Part shown: positions 1-7,062 of the stretch, in pieces | Layout of the letters: each line of letters begins with the position of its first letter | Position numbering within the stretch: position 1 is the stretch's first letter | NCBI GenBank assembly: GCA_002796165.1 | Contig: PCWF01000244.1 | Span: 1 to 7,607 of the forward strand | DNA from: Nitrospinae bacterium CG11_big_fil_rev_8_21_14_0_20_56_8 | GTDB taxonomy: Bacteria; Nitrospinota; Nitrospinia; Nitrospinales; VA-1 | Direction: 5' to 3' | Length of the DNA stretch: 7,607 nucleotides | The notes under the pieces: model-generated | Seen by the model: only the letters and a program-made list of their open reading frames with translations | The model's database searches: none | Told to the model about the DNA's origin: nothing | Position numbers and translations under genes: made by a program

Positions 1-257
1 AGGGTGAACAGGGAGCCAAGCAGGAACAGGGCGCCGACCCAAAGCCGGTGTTTCATGACTGAATGGTTGATGTCGATCGAATGGTCGATGGAGTTGCCCA
101 CTTTTTCGGTGCTGAACGCGCGGTTGAACCGGGAATTGAGTTCGGCGGCGCGCTGGGGTTTGAACAGGATCAGTCCGCTGATCAGGAAGGCGAAGAAGAC
201 CAGGACAAAAAACAGGATTTTGCTGAAGTTGAGGAGGATCTCATAAACGACGTCCAT
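1..257 (-). CDS. Unrecognised small membrane protein, N-terminal part only (runs off the left edge)
   Basis: The frame opens with ATG at 257 and stays open for 85 codons to the window edge, so the C-terminus is missing. The start follows GAGGG (265-269) with a 7-base spacer, a good ribosome binding site. Seen in the sequence: a short N-terminus (MDVVYEILLNFSK), a strongly hydrophobic segment at about residues 14-32, a polar stretch of about 38 residues containing an SIDHSIDINHS-like run, then a second hydrophobic segment from about residue 72 that continues past the edge. This suggests an inner-membrane protein with at least two helices and a short polar loop. I do not recognise the family. 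It begins 101 bases after the prepilin-like gene on the same strand, with no convincing terminator between them, so it could be the next operon member. A role in pilus assembly would be guilt by association only. Confidence 0.7.
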   Translation of the reverse strand, partial: MDVVYEILLNFSKILFFVLVFFAFLISGLILFKPQRAAELNSRFNRAFSTEKVGNSIDHSIDINHSVMKHRLWVGALFLLGSLFT

Positions 258-358
258 CGGTTGGCCCTCAATTAGGTTTCGATTGTTTAATGGGCGCTAC
301 GGATCATTCTTGATGGTGTGATTTGCCCACAGTTGGTTCATAAAAATAACGGCCCCGC

Positions 359-961
359 TCATCGTGTCTGGATAATTTTATCGCCCTCCACCGGTTCACC
401 CCGCAGGCGGCGCTCCTGATCCAGTTGTTTCTTGATGTCGCTTTCGGTCTGAACGGATTTCTTGCCCACCACCCCGTTAATCTGGTCATAGGGCCACTTG
501 ACGATGGTTTTGTCTTTCCTCTGATGGTAAATGAAGCCGCTGATCACAAAATCGGTGAGCGTGGTTCCCGCATCTTCGGGAGTCAGATTGCCGCTGACGC
601 CCGCTCCCCGGTCGAACATCCAGACCCCGTTATCGTCTGATTCTCCCGAGGGCCGGGCGGACCGGCGGCGGTCGTATCCTTCGGGCACCTTGCTGAGGTT
701 GGTGAAGGGATCTTCCGGGAATTTGGCGACTTTCCCCTGCACGAGGTCTTGTCCAAAATTGTTCACCAGGTTGGCGCGCAGGGTGTCGATGGTCATGTCC
801 TCGGCGGTCAATTCGGCCTGCTCGGCGGTGGTGATCATTTTCTGCAGGGCGACGGAAGCCAGGATGCCGATCATCACGATCACCATGATCAACTCGATAA
901 AGGTGAACCCGTCTTCACGGGAGATGCGGGTGCGGTTTCGGGTCGGTGTGAATGCTTTCAT
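359..961 (-). CDS. Type IV prepilin-like protein (pseudopilin or minor/major pilin) with N-terminal methylation motif
   Basis: This 200-residue protein is a fibre subunit of the type IV pilin/pseudopilin superfamily. A basic leader of 18 residues ends in Gly18, followed by Phe19-Thr-Phe-Ile-Glu23. This is the prepilin peptidase site, with the conserved Glu at mature position 5, leading into a hydrophobic helix at about 19-40 that would anchor the subunit in the inner membrane and pack in the fibre core. The start ATG at 961 has GAGG four bases upstream (966-969) and lies 13 bases after the pilC stop, so the two are probably co-translated. The globular part contains FPEDPF (81-86) and GVWMFD (112-117), resembling pseudopilin-like 'DPF...GxWxxD' patterns. 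There is no cysteine, so no disulfide-bonded D-region as in Pseudomonas or Neisseria PilA. The last 45 residues are highly charged. The peptidase would remove the leader at the cytoplasmic face. Whether this is the major subunit, a minor pilin or a secretion pseudopilin cannot be decided here. Confidence 0.88.
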   Translation of the reverse strand: MKAFTPTRNRTRISREDGFTFIELIMVIVMIGILASVALQKMITTAEQAELTAEDMTIDTLRANLVNNFGQDLVQGKVAKFPEDPFTNLSKVPEGYDRRRSARPSGESDDNGVWMFDRGAGVSGNLTPEDAGTTLTDFVISGFIYHQRKDKTIVKWPYDQINGVVGKKSVQTESDIKKQLDQERRLRGEPVEGDKIIQTR

Positions 962-965
962 ATCG

Positions 966-969
966 CCTC
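966..969 (-). promoter_or_regulatory. Ribosome binding site of the prepilin-like gene
   Basis: GAGG on the minus strand, four bases before the ATG at 961. It lies in the short gap after the pilC stop codon and fixes the start of the prepilin-like gene, which therefore has an 18-residue leader with no better internal start closer to the processing site. Confidence 0.6.
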
Positions 970-974
970 GGTCG

Positions 975-2204
975 TCAATGCCGCGCCATCTTGGACATGT
1001 CCCACATGGGAACGAAGATGGCCAGCGCGAGAAACAGCACCATTCCTCCCATGAATACCAGCAAAATCGGTTCGATCATCGACGACAGGTTTTTCACGGC
1101 GTGGTCCACTTCTCCATCGTAATAATCGGCCACCTTAATCAGCATCTCGTCGAGCGCGCCGGACTCCTCCCCAGCCGCGATCATCTGGATGACGAGCGGG
1201 GGGACCAGGCCGCTCCGCTTCAACGGGGCCGCCATGCCCAGACCTTCCTGAACGCTGACGCGGAGGTCGAGCACGACCTTGGAGAGCACCACGTTATCCA
1301 TAACGCGTGAGGATACGGCGAGGATCTGCAGGATGGGAACGCCTCCCGTCTGGAGCGTCCCGAACACCCGGGCGAACTTGGCCATCGACGAGCGCAGGAA
1401 AATGGAACCGAGCAGGGGGAATTTCAACAGAAACATGTCCCATTGGTAATGGCCCTTTTCGGTCTTTTTCCATTGCTTGAACAGGATGAACAGTATGATG
1501 CAGGATACCAGAGTGACGTGCCAGTAGTTGAAAAACATATTGTTGGCCCCGATCAGGATCTTCGTGGCCAGGGGAAGTTCGAGGTTGGCCTTTTGGAACA
1601 TTTTGACGAAGACGGGCACCACCTTCCACATCAGGATCGCCACCGCCAGCGCCATGGCGCCGACCACCATCTTGGGGTAGCGCATCGCCGACTTGACCTT
1701 GGCGGCGTTCTCCGCATCCTTTTCCAGCAGGTCGGCCAGCCGCCGGAGCAGTTCGTCCATCACGCCGCCCGCTTCGCCCGCCCCGATCATGCTGAGGTAC
1801 AGTTCGGAGAACACCTCGGGGTGCCGCGCCATCGCCTCGGAAACGGAAAGACCTCCCTCAATGTCGAAGCGAATCTCCCCGATGACGCGCTTGAACTTGG
1901 GATTGTCCGACTGATCCTGGAGCGCCCCGAGAATGCTGAGAATCGGGAGGCCCGCGTTGAACAGGGTGGACATCTGCCGCGTAAAAAGCACCAGGTCCTT
2001 GGTGGTCACTTTGTGGAAACGCTGGAGGATGTCCTCGTTCGCCTTCCCTTGCGCTTCCTCCTGTTCCTTGACCGATTTGATCTTGACCGGGTAATGCCCC
2101 ATGCGCACCAGTTCCTGGGCGACGGAATCGGCATTGATGGCATCCATGTTTCCGGCCACCAGGGCGCCCAGGCGGTTTCTCGCTTTGTATTCGAACAGGG
2201 GCAT
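975..2204 (-). CDS. pilC: Type IV pilus inner-membrane platform protein PilC (GspF family)
   Basis: PilC is the polytopic inner-membrane protein on which pilus assembly ATPases act; it is thought to pass rotary or conformational force from PilB to the pilin subunits. The 409 residues match the usual family length. The N-terminus (MPLFEYKARN) is the typical GspF/PilC opening. Two related cytoplasmic GspF domains are visible, about residues 70-195 and 272-395, each with the paired motif (GAGEAGG at 141-147, AAGEESG at 343-349). Hydrophobic segments lie at about 180-200, 228-243 and 378-400, the standard topology of three helices with a cytoplasmic N-terminus. The ATG at 2204 lies 38 bases after the regulator stop and lacks a strong Shine-Dalgarno, but the conserved N-terminus supports this start. 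In many clusters pilC directly follows pilB or pilT; here a two-component system separates it from pilB. The related type II secretion GspF is the alternative, but the MshEN-type PilB and embedded PilR-like regulator favour a pilus. Confidence 0.93.
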   Translation of the reverse strand: MPLFEYKARNRLGALVAGNMDAINADSVAQELVRMGHYPVKIKSVKEQEEAQGKANEDILQRFHKVTTKDLVLFTRQMSTLFNAGLPILSILGALQDQSDNPKFKRVIGEIRFDIEGGLSVSEAMARHPEVFSELYLSMIGAGEAGGVMDELLRRLADLLEKDAENAAKVKSAMRYPKMVVGAMALAVAILMWKVVPVFVKMFQKANLELPLATKILIGANNMFFNYWHVTLVSCIILFILFKQWKKTEKGHYQWDMFLLKFPLLGSIFLRSSMAKFARVFGTLQTGGVPILQILAVSSRVMDNVVLSKVVLDLRVSVQEGLGMAAPLKRSGLVPPLVIQMIAAGEESGALDEMLIKVADYYDGEVDHAVKNLSSMIEPILLVFMGGMVLFLALAIFVPMWDMSKMARH

Positions 2205-2242
2205 GTCGTGAATGTTCCGGGAGAATTCGGGCGAAGCGCGTT

Positions 2243-3613
2243 TCAGCGTTCCAACCCGTATTTTTTCATCTTGTTATGTAAAGATTTCCGGCTGATACCC
2301 AGCCGGTCGGCGGTTTCCTGCCGTTTCCAGTTTTCTTCTTTCAGGGCTTCGAGAATCAATCGCTTTTCCGTCAAAGACGCCACCGCATCCACCTGGTCCT
2401 GCAATTTGGGCCCCGCCGTTTCCGGGACGTTATCGGCAAGGGGCGGATAAACATCGATCAATTCCTTTTTGCCCACGACATCATTATAAGCAAGAACGAT
2501 GCCTCTTTGGATGACATTTTCCAGTTCGCGGATGTTTCCCGGCCAGGAATAGGACTGGAGCAGTTCCATCCCTTCGGGCGAAACGGATTCGATCCCTTTT
2601 TTGAACTTTTCATTATAAAGCCGCAGAAAGTGGTTGGCGAGAATGGGAATGTCCTCCGGTCTTTCGCGAAGCGGGGGAATGGGGATACAAACCACGTTGA
2701 GGCGATAGAACAGGTCTTCCCGGAAGGTCCCCTCCGCCACGGCCTTTTCCAGGTCCTTATTGGTGGCGGCGAGCAGGCGGATGTCGATCTTGATGGGATC
2801 TTCCCCGCCCACGTGCTCGATCTCGTTTTCCTGGATGGCGCGGAGGATTTTCATTTGCGTCGTCAGCGGCATGTCGCCGATCTCGTCGAGGAACAGGGTC
2901 CCGCCGTGGGCCTGCTCGAATTTCCCCCGCCGGGTCTTGACGGCGCCGGTGAACGCGCCTTTTTCATACCCGAAAAACTCCGCCTCCAGAAGTTCCTGGG
3001 GTACGGCCGCGCAATTGACCTTGACGAAGGGTCCCCGCCATCGCGGGCTGGTGTAATGCAATGCCTGCGCCACCAGTTCCTTTCCCGTCCCGCTTTCGCC
3101 CAGGATGAGCACCGCCACGTTGCTTTGCGCCACCTTGCGCACCCGTTCCACGACGTTCTGCACCGCGCGGCTCCCGCCCAGGATCCGTTCCATTCCCTGG
3201 GTCTCGTCCAACTGGTGGCGCAGGGACTGGATCTCGGTTTTCAACTGGCAACGCTCCAGCGCGCGGTGGATGACCACGCGGATCTCGGCCACATCGAGCG
3301 GCTTGTTGAAAAAGTCCAGAATGCCCTCGTTCATGGCGGTGATGGCCAGGTCGCGGCTCCCGAACGCGGTGATCATGATCGCTTCCATGTTCGGGTTCCC
3401 TTCGCGCAGACGGCGGAAGGTTTCCAGTCCGTTCATCTTGGGAAGGTTGTAATCGATAATCACGACGTCGAACTTTTCCTTCCGCGCGAGTTTCAGGGCT
3501 TCCTCTCCCGAGGCCACCGGCCGATGGTCGTAGCCTTCCTTCGCCAGGGTCTCGGTCAGGAAAAACCGCATTCCTTCGTCGTCTTCAATGATCAGGATCC
3601 TTCCGGAATTCAT
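2243..3613 (-). CDS. Sigma-54-dependent response regulator, NtrC/PilR-like
   Basis: This 456-residue regulator has the three-domain NtrC plan. The receiver (about 1-120) has the acidic pair Asp11/Asp12, phospho-acceptor Asp54 (IIDYNLP), Thr82 and Lys104. The AAA+ domain (about 143-375) has Walker A GESGTGKE (172-179), the sigma-54-contacting loop GAFTGA (219-224), Walker B GGTLFLDE (237-244), ATNKDL (283-288) and the arginine-finger region FREDLFYRLN (297-306). A Fis-type helix-turn-helix occupies about 414-456, with TADRLGISRKSL as its core. All catalytic elements look intact, so it should hydrolyse ATP to open sigma-54 promoters once phosphorylated. The ATG at 3613 lies nine bases after the kinase stop codon, a layout typical of translational coupling, so the upstream kinase is its likely partner. 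Its place between pilB and pilC makes pilus genes the likely targets, as for PilR in Pseudomonas and Geobacter. One small variation is EAEFFG (210-215), where many relatives have ESELFG. The specific PilR name is inferred from context; NtrC-family membership is certain. Confidence 0.93.
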   Translation of the reverse strand: MNSGRILIIEDDEGMRFFLTETLAKEGYDHRPVASGEEALKLARKEKFDVVIIDYNLPKMNGLETFRRLREGNPNMEAIMITAFGSRDLAITAMNEGILDFFNKPLDVAEIRVVIHRALERCQLKTEIQSLRHQLDETQGMERILGGSRAVQNVVERVRKVAQSNVAVLILGESGTGKELVAQALHYTSPRWRGPFVKVNCAAVPQELLEAEFFGYEKGAFTGAVKTRRGKFEQAHGGTLFLDEIGDMPLTTQMKILRAIQENEIEHVGGEDPIKIDIRLLAATNKDLEKAVAEGTFREDLFYRLNVVCIPIPPLRERPEDIPILANHFLRLYNEKFKKGIESVSPEGMELLQSYSWPGNIRELENVIQRGIVLAYNDVVGKKELIDVYPPLADNVPETAGPKLQDQVDAVASLTEKRLILEALKEENWKRQETADRLGISRKSLHNKMKKYGLER

Positions 3614-3622
3614 GAATGCCGA

Positions 3623-5164
3623 TCAGGACGCAAGGGTTGATGAGGACGGATCCGGTTTCCCGGCTCCGGAGCTGGGGGACTCCGCCGGTTTTCCCGCGTC
3701 CGGGAGGTCTACGGTAAAGACGGTGAAGGTTCCCTCGCGTGAATGCGAGATGGTTCCCCCGGCCTGCACCACGATCTGGTGAGTGATCGACAGCCCCAGG
3801 CCGGTTCCTTCCTTCCGCGTGGTGAAAAAGGGATCGTAAATGCGGTCCAGAATGGCGGGGTCGATGGGCTCTCCGTCGTTTTGGATCTGGATGCGCACGG
3901 CCGCGGCCGATCCCTTCCCCCGGCCCGGGTCCGGCGGCAGGCGCCGGGTCACGATGCGGATCGCCCCGCCGGGTTGGATCGCCTCCTGAGCGTTGAGCAC
4001 CAGGTTGAGGAAGGCTTGCACCAACTGCTTGTCGTCCGCTTCCACAGGGGGAAGCTGGGGGTCGAGGTCTTCGTGAACCCGGGCGGCCGCCTGGTCCAGT
4101 TGCGGACCGGCCAGGCCGAGCACTTGACGAATCAGTCCGTTGACATCGCAGGGATGGCGCTCCCCGGGTGCCGGCTGGGCGAAATTGAGCAGGTTGGAGA
4201 CCACCCCGTTGAGCCGGTCGATCTCCCGGATCATGGTGTGGGTATACGTCCGGCGTTTGTCCTCGGGCGAAAACTCTTCATCCAAAAGTTGCGTGAGCCC
4301 GCGGATGGACCCCAGCGGATTGCGGATCTCGTGCGCCAGGGTGGCGGCCATGCCGCCCAGGGCGACCAGCTTGTCGGTCCGCTGGATTTGTTCGGTCAAC
4401 TGGTCGGCGAGGGTCAGGTCCTTCAGCGTGGCGGCGACGCCGACCAACAGGTCGTCCTTGTCCTTGAGCAGGGTGGTGGATAACGAGAGGTGGACCTTGC
4501 GGTCGTCCTGCGTCACCGCGTCGAATTCTTTTCCCGAGACCACCTGTTGCCGGTTGACCGCCTGCGAAATCAGGTCTTCCATCCGGCCTTCAAAGCGAAG
4601 GTATCGGGCCAGTTGTTCCACCGGCTGGCCGACGAGATCCTCGGCCTTGCAACCGAGAATTTTCATGATTCCCGGGTTGATGGACAAAATTTTTCCGGAG
4701 GTGTTGGCCACCACCCAACCCGCCGTCATGCTGTCGATGAAATGGCGGTTGAGAGAATCCACCATTTGGTTGAAATTTTTGCCCAGGATGCCCAGCTCGT
4801 CGAGGTGTTCGATTTCGAGCAACCGGGTGAAATCCCCCTGCGCCACCTGCCGCGCTCCCTCGATGACCCGGCGCAGGGGATCCAGGATGGCGAAGGCGAT
4901 ACCGGCCCCGGCCAGTCCCCCCAGCAAGGTAAACGCCAGGACTTCCATGCGAATCCAATGCACCATCTCGCTCACCGGTTGCCCTGATTCGGAATGGAGG
5001 GACCGGGGAGTTCCGGGCAGGTAGTACTCGACGAGAACCAGGGCGATGAAGCCGGAGGCAAATGCGGTCAAGGCCACCACCAACGGCATAATCACAAACA
5101 GGCTGATGGTCAGCCGCTTGCGGAACAGGAAGTGAAACCATCGGTTTTGGAAAATGGCATCCAT
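3623..5164 (-). CDS. Membrane histidine kinase with HAMP and PAS domains (partner of the PilR-like regulator)
   Basis: From the ATG at 5164 the protein has 513 residues. Order seen: a basic N-terminus, helix 1 (about 18-48), a short external loop of about 25 residues, helix 2 (about 73-94), HAMP (about 94-145), PAS (about 146-255), the dimerisation/phospho-acceptor helix with His278 in LAHEIRNP, then the ATPase domain with N box (Asn391 in NLVLNAQEA), QNDGEP (428-433), F box PFFTT (445-449) and G2 box GTGLGLS (453-459). The tail (about 489-513) is Pro/Ser-rich. The HEIRNPLG and NAQEA signatures match the NtrB/AtoS/ZraS group, which pairs with NtrC-type regulators, as found immediately downstream. 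Classical Pseudomonas PilS has six helices, so this is a PilS counterpart by position rather than architecture. With so short an external loop, the signal is probably sensed in the membrane or by the PAS domain. The start is uncertain: ATG 5224 and TTG 5245 are in frame, none has a well-placed ribosome binding site, and AAGGAG lies 18 bases before 5164. Confidence 0.9.
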   Translation of the reverse strand: MDAIFQNRWFHFLFRKRLTISLFVIMPLVVALTAFASGFIALVLVEYYLPGTPRSLHSESGQPVSEMVHWIRMEVLAFTLLGGLAGAGIAFAILDPLRRVIEGARQVAQGDFTRLLEIEHLDELGILGKNFNQMVDSLNRHFIDSMTAGWVVANTSGKILSINPGIMKILGCKAEDLVGQPVEQLARYLRFEGRMEDLISQAVNRQQVVSGKEFDAVTQDDRKVHLSLSTTLLKDKDDLLVGVAATLKDLTLADQLTEQIQRTDKLVALGGMAATLAHEIRNPLGSIRGLTQLLDEEFSPEDKRRTYTHTMIREIDRLNGVVSNLLNFAQPAPGERHPCDVNGLIRQVLGLAGPQLDQAAARVHEDLDPQLPPVEADDKQLVQAFLNLVLNAQEAIQPGGAIRIVTRRLPPDPGRGKGSAAAVRIQIQNDGEPIDPAILDRIYDPFFTTRKEGTGLGLSITHQIVVQAGGTISHSREGTFTVFTVDLPDAGKPAESPSSGAGKPDPSSSTLAS

Positions 5165-5232
5165 GGGAGAGACGCGATCGGGCTCCTTTTCAGGGAACGG
5201 ACAGGTGGAAATGGACGGCGGCATGAGTCGGG

Positions 5233-5248
5233 CGCTTGAAATCAAGCG
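5233..5248. promoter_or_regulatory. Perfect 7+7 palindrome between pilB and the kinase gene, candidate operator
   Basis: CGCTTGA-AA-TCAAGCG is a perfect inverted repeat with a two-base centre, lying 34 bases after the pilB stop codon and 69 bases before the favoured kinase start. It resembles a dimeric protein binding site. A hairpin is possible only by opening inner pairs, and no T-run follows on the minus strand, so an intrinsic terminator is unlikely. Which protein might bind is unknown. Confidence 0.35.
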
Positions 5249-5281
5249 TCAGCCCATTGCAGAATCACGGAACCGGGGGAT

Positions 5282-7021
5282 TCATTCCCGTGCCGGGGCC
5301 AGCACCGGGTCGGCAAAGGTCACCCGGTTGAGTTCGGCGATCGTGGTCAATCCCCCCAGCACCTTGGCGATGCCGTCCTGCCGGAGGGTCTTCATGCCCT
5401 GGGATTCCTTGGCCCGCTGGCGGATCACCATCGGCGCGGCCTTTTCCAGGATCAGGGCGCGGATTTCATCGGTCATCACCAGCACTTCGAACACTCCCAT
5501 CCGGCCGCTGTACCCGCTTTTCTTGCAAGCCTTGCACCCCTCGCCCTGGTAGAGGGTCACCGCCTGGGGATGGCCCTCGGGAAACAGGATCTGCAGTTCT
5601 TCCGGCGTGGGTTCGCGCTGGACCTTGCATTGCTTGCAGATGGTGCGGATCAGCCGCTGGGCCAGGACCCCCACAATGGATGAGGCCAGCAGGAAGGGCT
5701 CGATGCCGAGATCGGAAAGACGGGAGATGGCCCCCGGGGCGTCGTTGGTGTGCAGGGTGCTGAGCACCAGGTGGCCGGTCAGCGCCGCCTGAACGGCGAT
5801 CTCCGCCGTTTCCGTGTCGCGGATTTCGCCCACCATGATGATGTCCGGGTCCTGCCGCATCAGCGAGCGGAGGCCGGTGGCGAAGGTGATATTGGCCTTC
5901 GGGTTGACCTGGGTCTGACGGATTCCCCCCAGACGGTATTCCACCGGATCCTCGATGGTCTTGATATTTTTCTCCGGCGAGTTGAGCCGTTGCAGGGCGC
6001 CATAAAGCGTGGTGGTTTTCCCGCTTCCCGTGGGGCCCGTCACCAGGATCACGCCGTAGGGCGTGTTCAGGAGGTCTTCCACTTTCTTCAGGTTGGTTCC
6101 CATAAGCCCGGTGCTGGACAGGTCGATTTTCAGTTTGGATCGATCGAGGATGCGAAGCACCATGTTCTCCCCGTGCACGGTCGGGCAGGTGGACACGCGG
6201 AACTCGATCTGGCGATTCCCCAGTCGGGCGCTGAACCCGCCGTCCTGCGGCGCGCGCGTTTCGGCGATATCCATGTTGGCCATGACCTTGATGCGGGAGA
6301 GCAACGCCGATTCCAGCGTCTTCGGGGGGCGGGAGGTTTCGAACAGAACCCCGTCGATGCGGTAGCGGATGTTCAATGCGTTCTCGGTCGGCTCGATGTG
6401 GATATCGCTCGCCCCGTCGTCGAGGGCCTGCTGGAGGATCATCTTCACCAACTTCGCCACCGGGGTGTCGGTATCCAGGGTCTGCGGTTTCGCGGCGGCG
6501 GCGCCTTCTTCGATGAAAGCCCGCTCTTCCTCCTTTTTTTCTTCCAGCGTCCCCAGGCTCTTCACCGCCGCCTGGATCGAGGCCGCGACGCCGTACTGTT
6601 CCTGGATCGCGCGGTCGATATCCGATTCCGTCGCCACCGCCGGGATCACGTCCATTCCCGATTTGATGGTCACCTCGTCGATAGCGAAAATGTTGAGCGG
6701 ATCCGCCATGGCCAGGGTCAACTTCCCGTTCTTGACGGAAATGGGAACGATCTTGTGCATCCGCGCCATATTTTCCCGAACCATCCGGATGGCTTCCTGC
6801 TCGATTTTTACGTCCTGGAGGTCCAGAAAGGGAATGTTGAGTTGCTGGGCAAGGCAGGTGAGGAGTTTATCCTCGGTGAGGTACTTCAATTGAATTAAAA
6901 CTTTTCCCAGCGGGTTGCCGGTTTCTTTCTGCTTTGCGAGCGCCAGGGTCAATTGTTCTTCGGTGATCGCCCCGGCTTTCACGACTACATCGCCCAATCT
7001 GAGTTTTTGCCGAATCGCCAT
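5282..7021 (-). CDS. pilB: Type IV pilus assembly ATPase PilB (GspE family) with MshEN cyclic-di-GMP-type N-terminus
   Basis: PilB is the cytoplasmic hexameric ATPase that powers pilus extension. The 579 residues from the ATG at 7021 fit the family. The N-terminus carries two 24-residue motifs split by five residues: residues 8-31 (RLGDVVVKAGAI... ending in Gln31) and 37-60 (PLGKVLIQ... ending in Gln60). This is the layout of cyclic-di-GMP-binding MshEN domains. The ATPase core has Walker A GPTGSGKT (329-336), Asp box TIEDPVEY (355-362), Walker B ending DPDIIMVGEIRD (391-402) and His box GHLVLSTLHTND (416-427). A zinc-binding tetracysteine follows (CX2C at 462/465 and 496/499), typical of PilB/GspE and absent from PilT. 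The chosen ATG has GAGG five bases upstream (7027-7030). A longer frame from TTG 7078 adds 19 unconserved-looking residues and overlaps the candidate sigma-54 promoter, so I reject it. The related GspE or MshE identity is possible, but pilus assembly is the best reading. Confidence 0.93.
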   Translation of the reverse strand: MAIRQKLRLGDVVVKAGAITEEQLTLALAKQKETGNPLGKVLIQLKYLTEDKLLTCLAQQLNIPFLDLQDVKIEQEAIRMVRENMARMHKIVPISVKNGKLTLAMADPLNIFAIDEVTIKSGMDVIPAVATESDIDRAIQEQYGVAASIQAAVKSLGTLEEKKEEERAFIEEGAAAAKPQTLDTDTPVAKLVKMILQQALDDGASDIHIEPTENALNIRYRIDGVLFETSRPPKTLESALLSRIKVMANMDIAETRAPQDGGFSARLGNRQIEFRVSTCPTVHGENMVLRILDRSKLKIDLSSTGLMGTNLKKVEDLLNTPYGVILVTGPTGSGKTTTLYGALQRLNSPEKNIKTIEDPVEYRLGGIRQTQVNPKANITFATGLRSLMRQDPDIIMVGEIRDTETAEIAVQAALTGHLVLSTLHTNDAPGAISRLSDLGIEPFLLASSIVGVLAQRLIRTICKQCKVQREPTPEELQILFPEGHPQAVTLYQGEGCKACKKSGYSGRMGVFEVLVMTDEIRALILEKAAPMVIRQRAKESQGMKTLRQDGIAKVLGGLTTIAELNRVTFADPVLAPARE

Positions 7022-7026
7022 GCCTG

Positions 7027-7030
7027 CCTC
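7027..7030 (-). promoter_or_regulatory. Ribosome binding site deciding the pilB start
   Basis: GAGG on the minus strand, five bases before the ATG at 7021. It lies within the roughly 30-base leader predicted from the upstream sigma-54-type promoter, and supports the 579-residue form of PilB over the 598-residue form from TTG 7078. Confidence 0.6.
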
Positions 7031-7062
7031 GTTCGGAGGGTTGGAATTGTGTGACGGCTCTC

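Noticed and set aside
258..358. Possible terminator or short 14-codon gene (ATG at about 342) after the prepilin-like gene
   Set aside because: Only a four-base stem without a T-run is present, and the tiny frame has no ribosome binding site or coding character. The gap looks like plain spacer with the next gene's ribosome binding site.
1443..2450. Long plus-strand open frames opposite pilC and the regulator (also 531-1310, 2507-3640, 3743-4483, 5750-6898)
   Set aside because: They are antisense to clearly conserved genes, their products are low-complexity and His/Gln/Arg-rich with no recognisable domain, and long antisense frames are expected in GC-rich genes with third-position bias.
5236..5260. 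Second sigma-54-like site before the kinase (TGGGCTGACGCTTGAT)
   Set aside because: Spacing is right for TGG and TTG, but the essential -12 GC is replaced by GA and the -24 core is GGGC rather than GGCA, so the match is too weak to list as a promoter.
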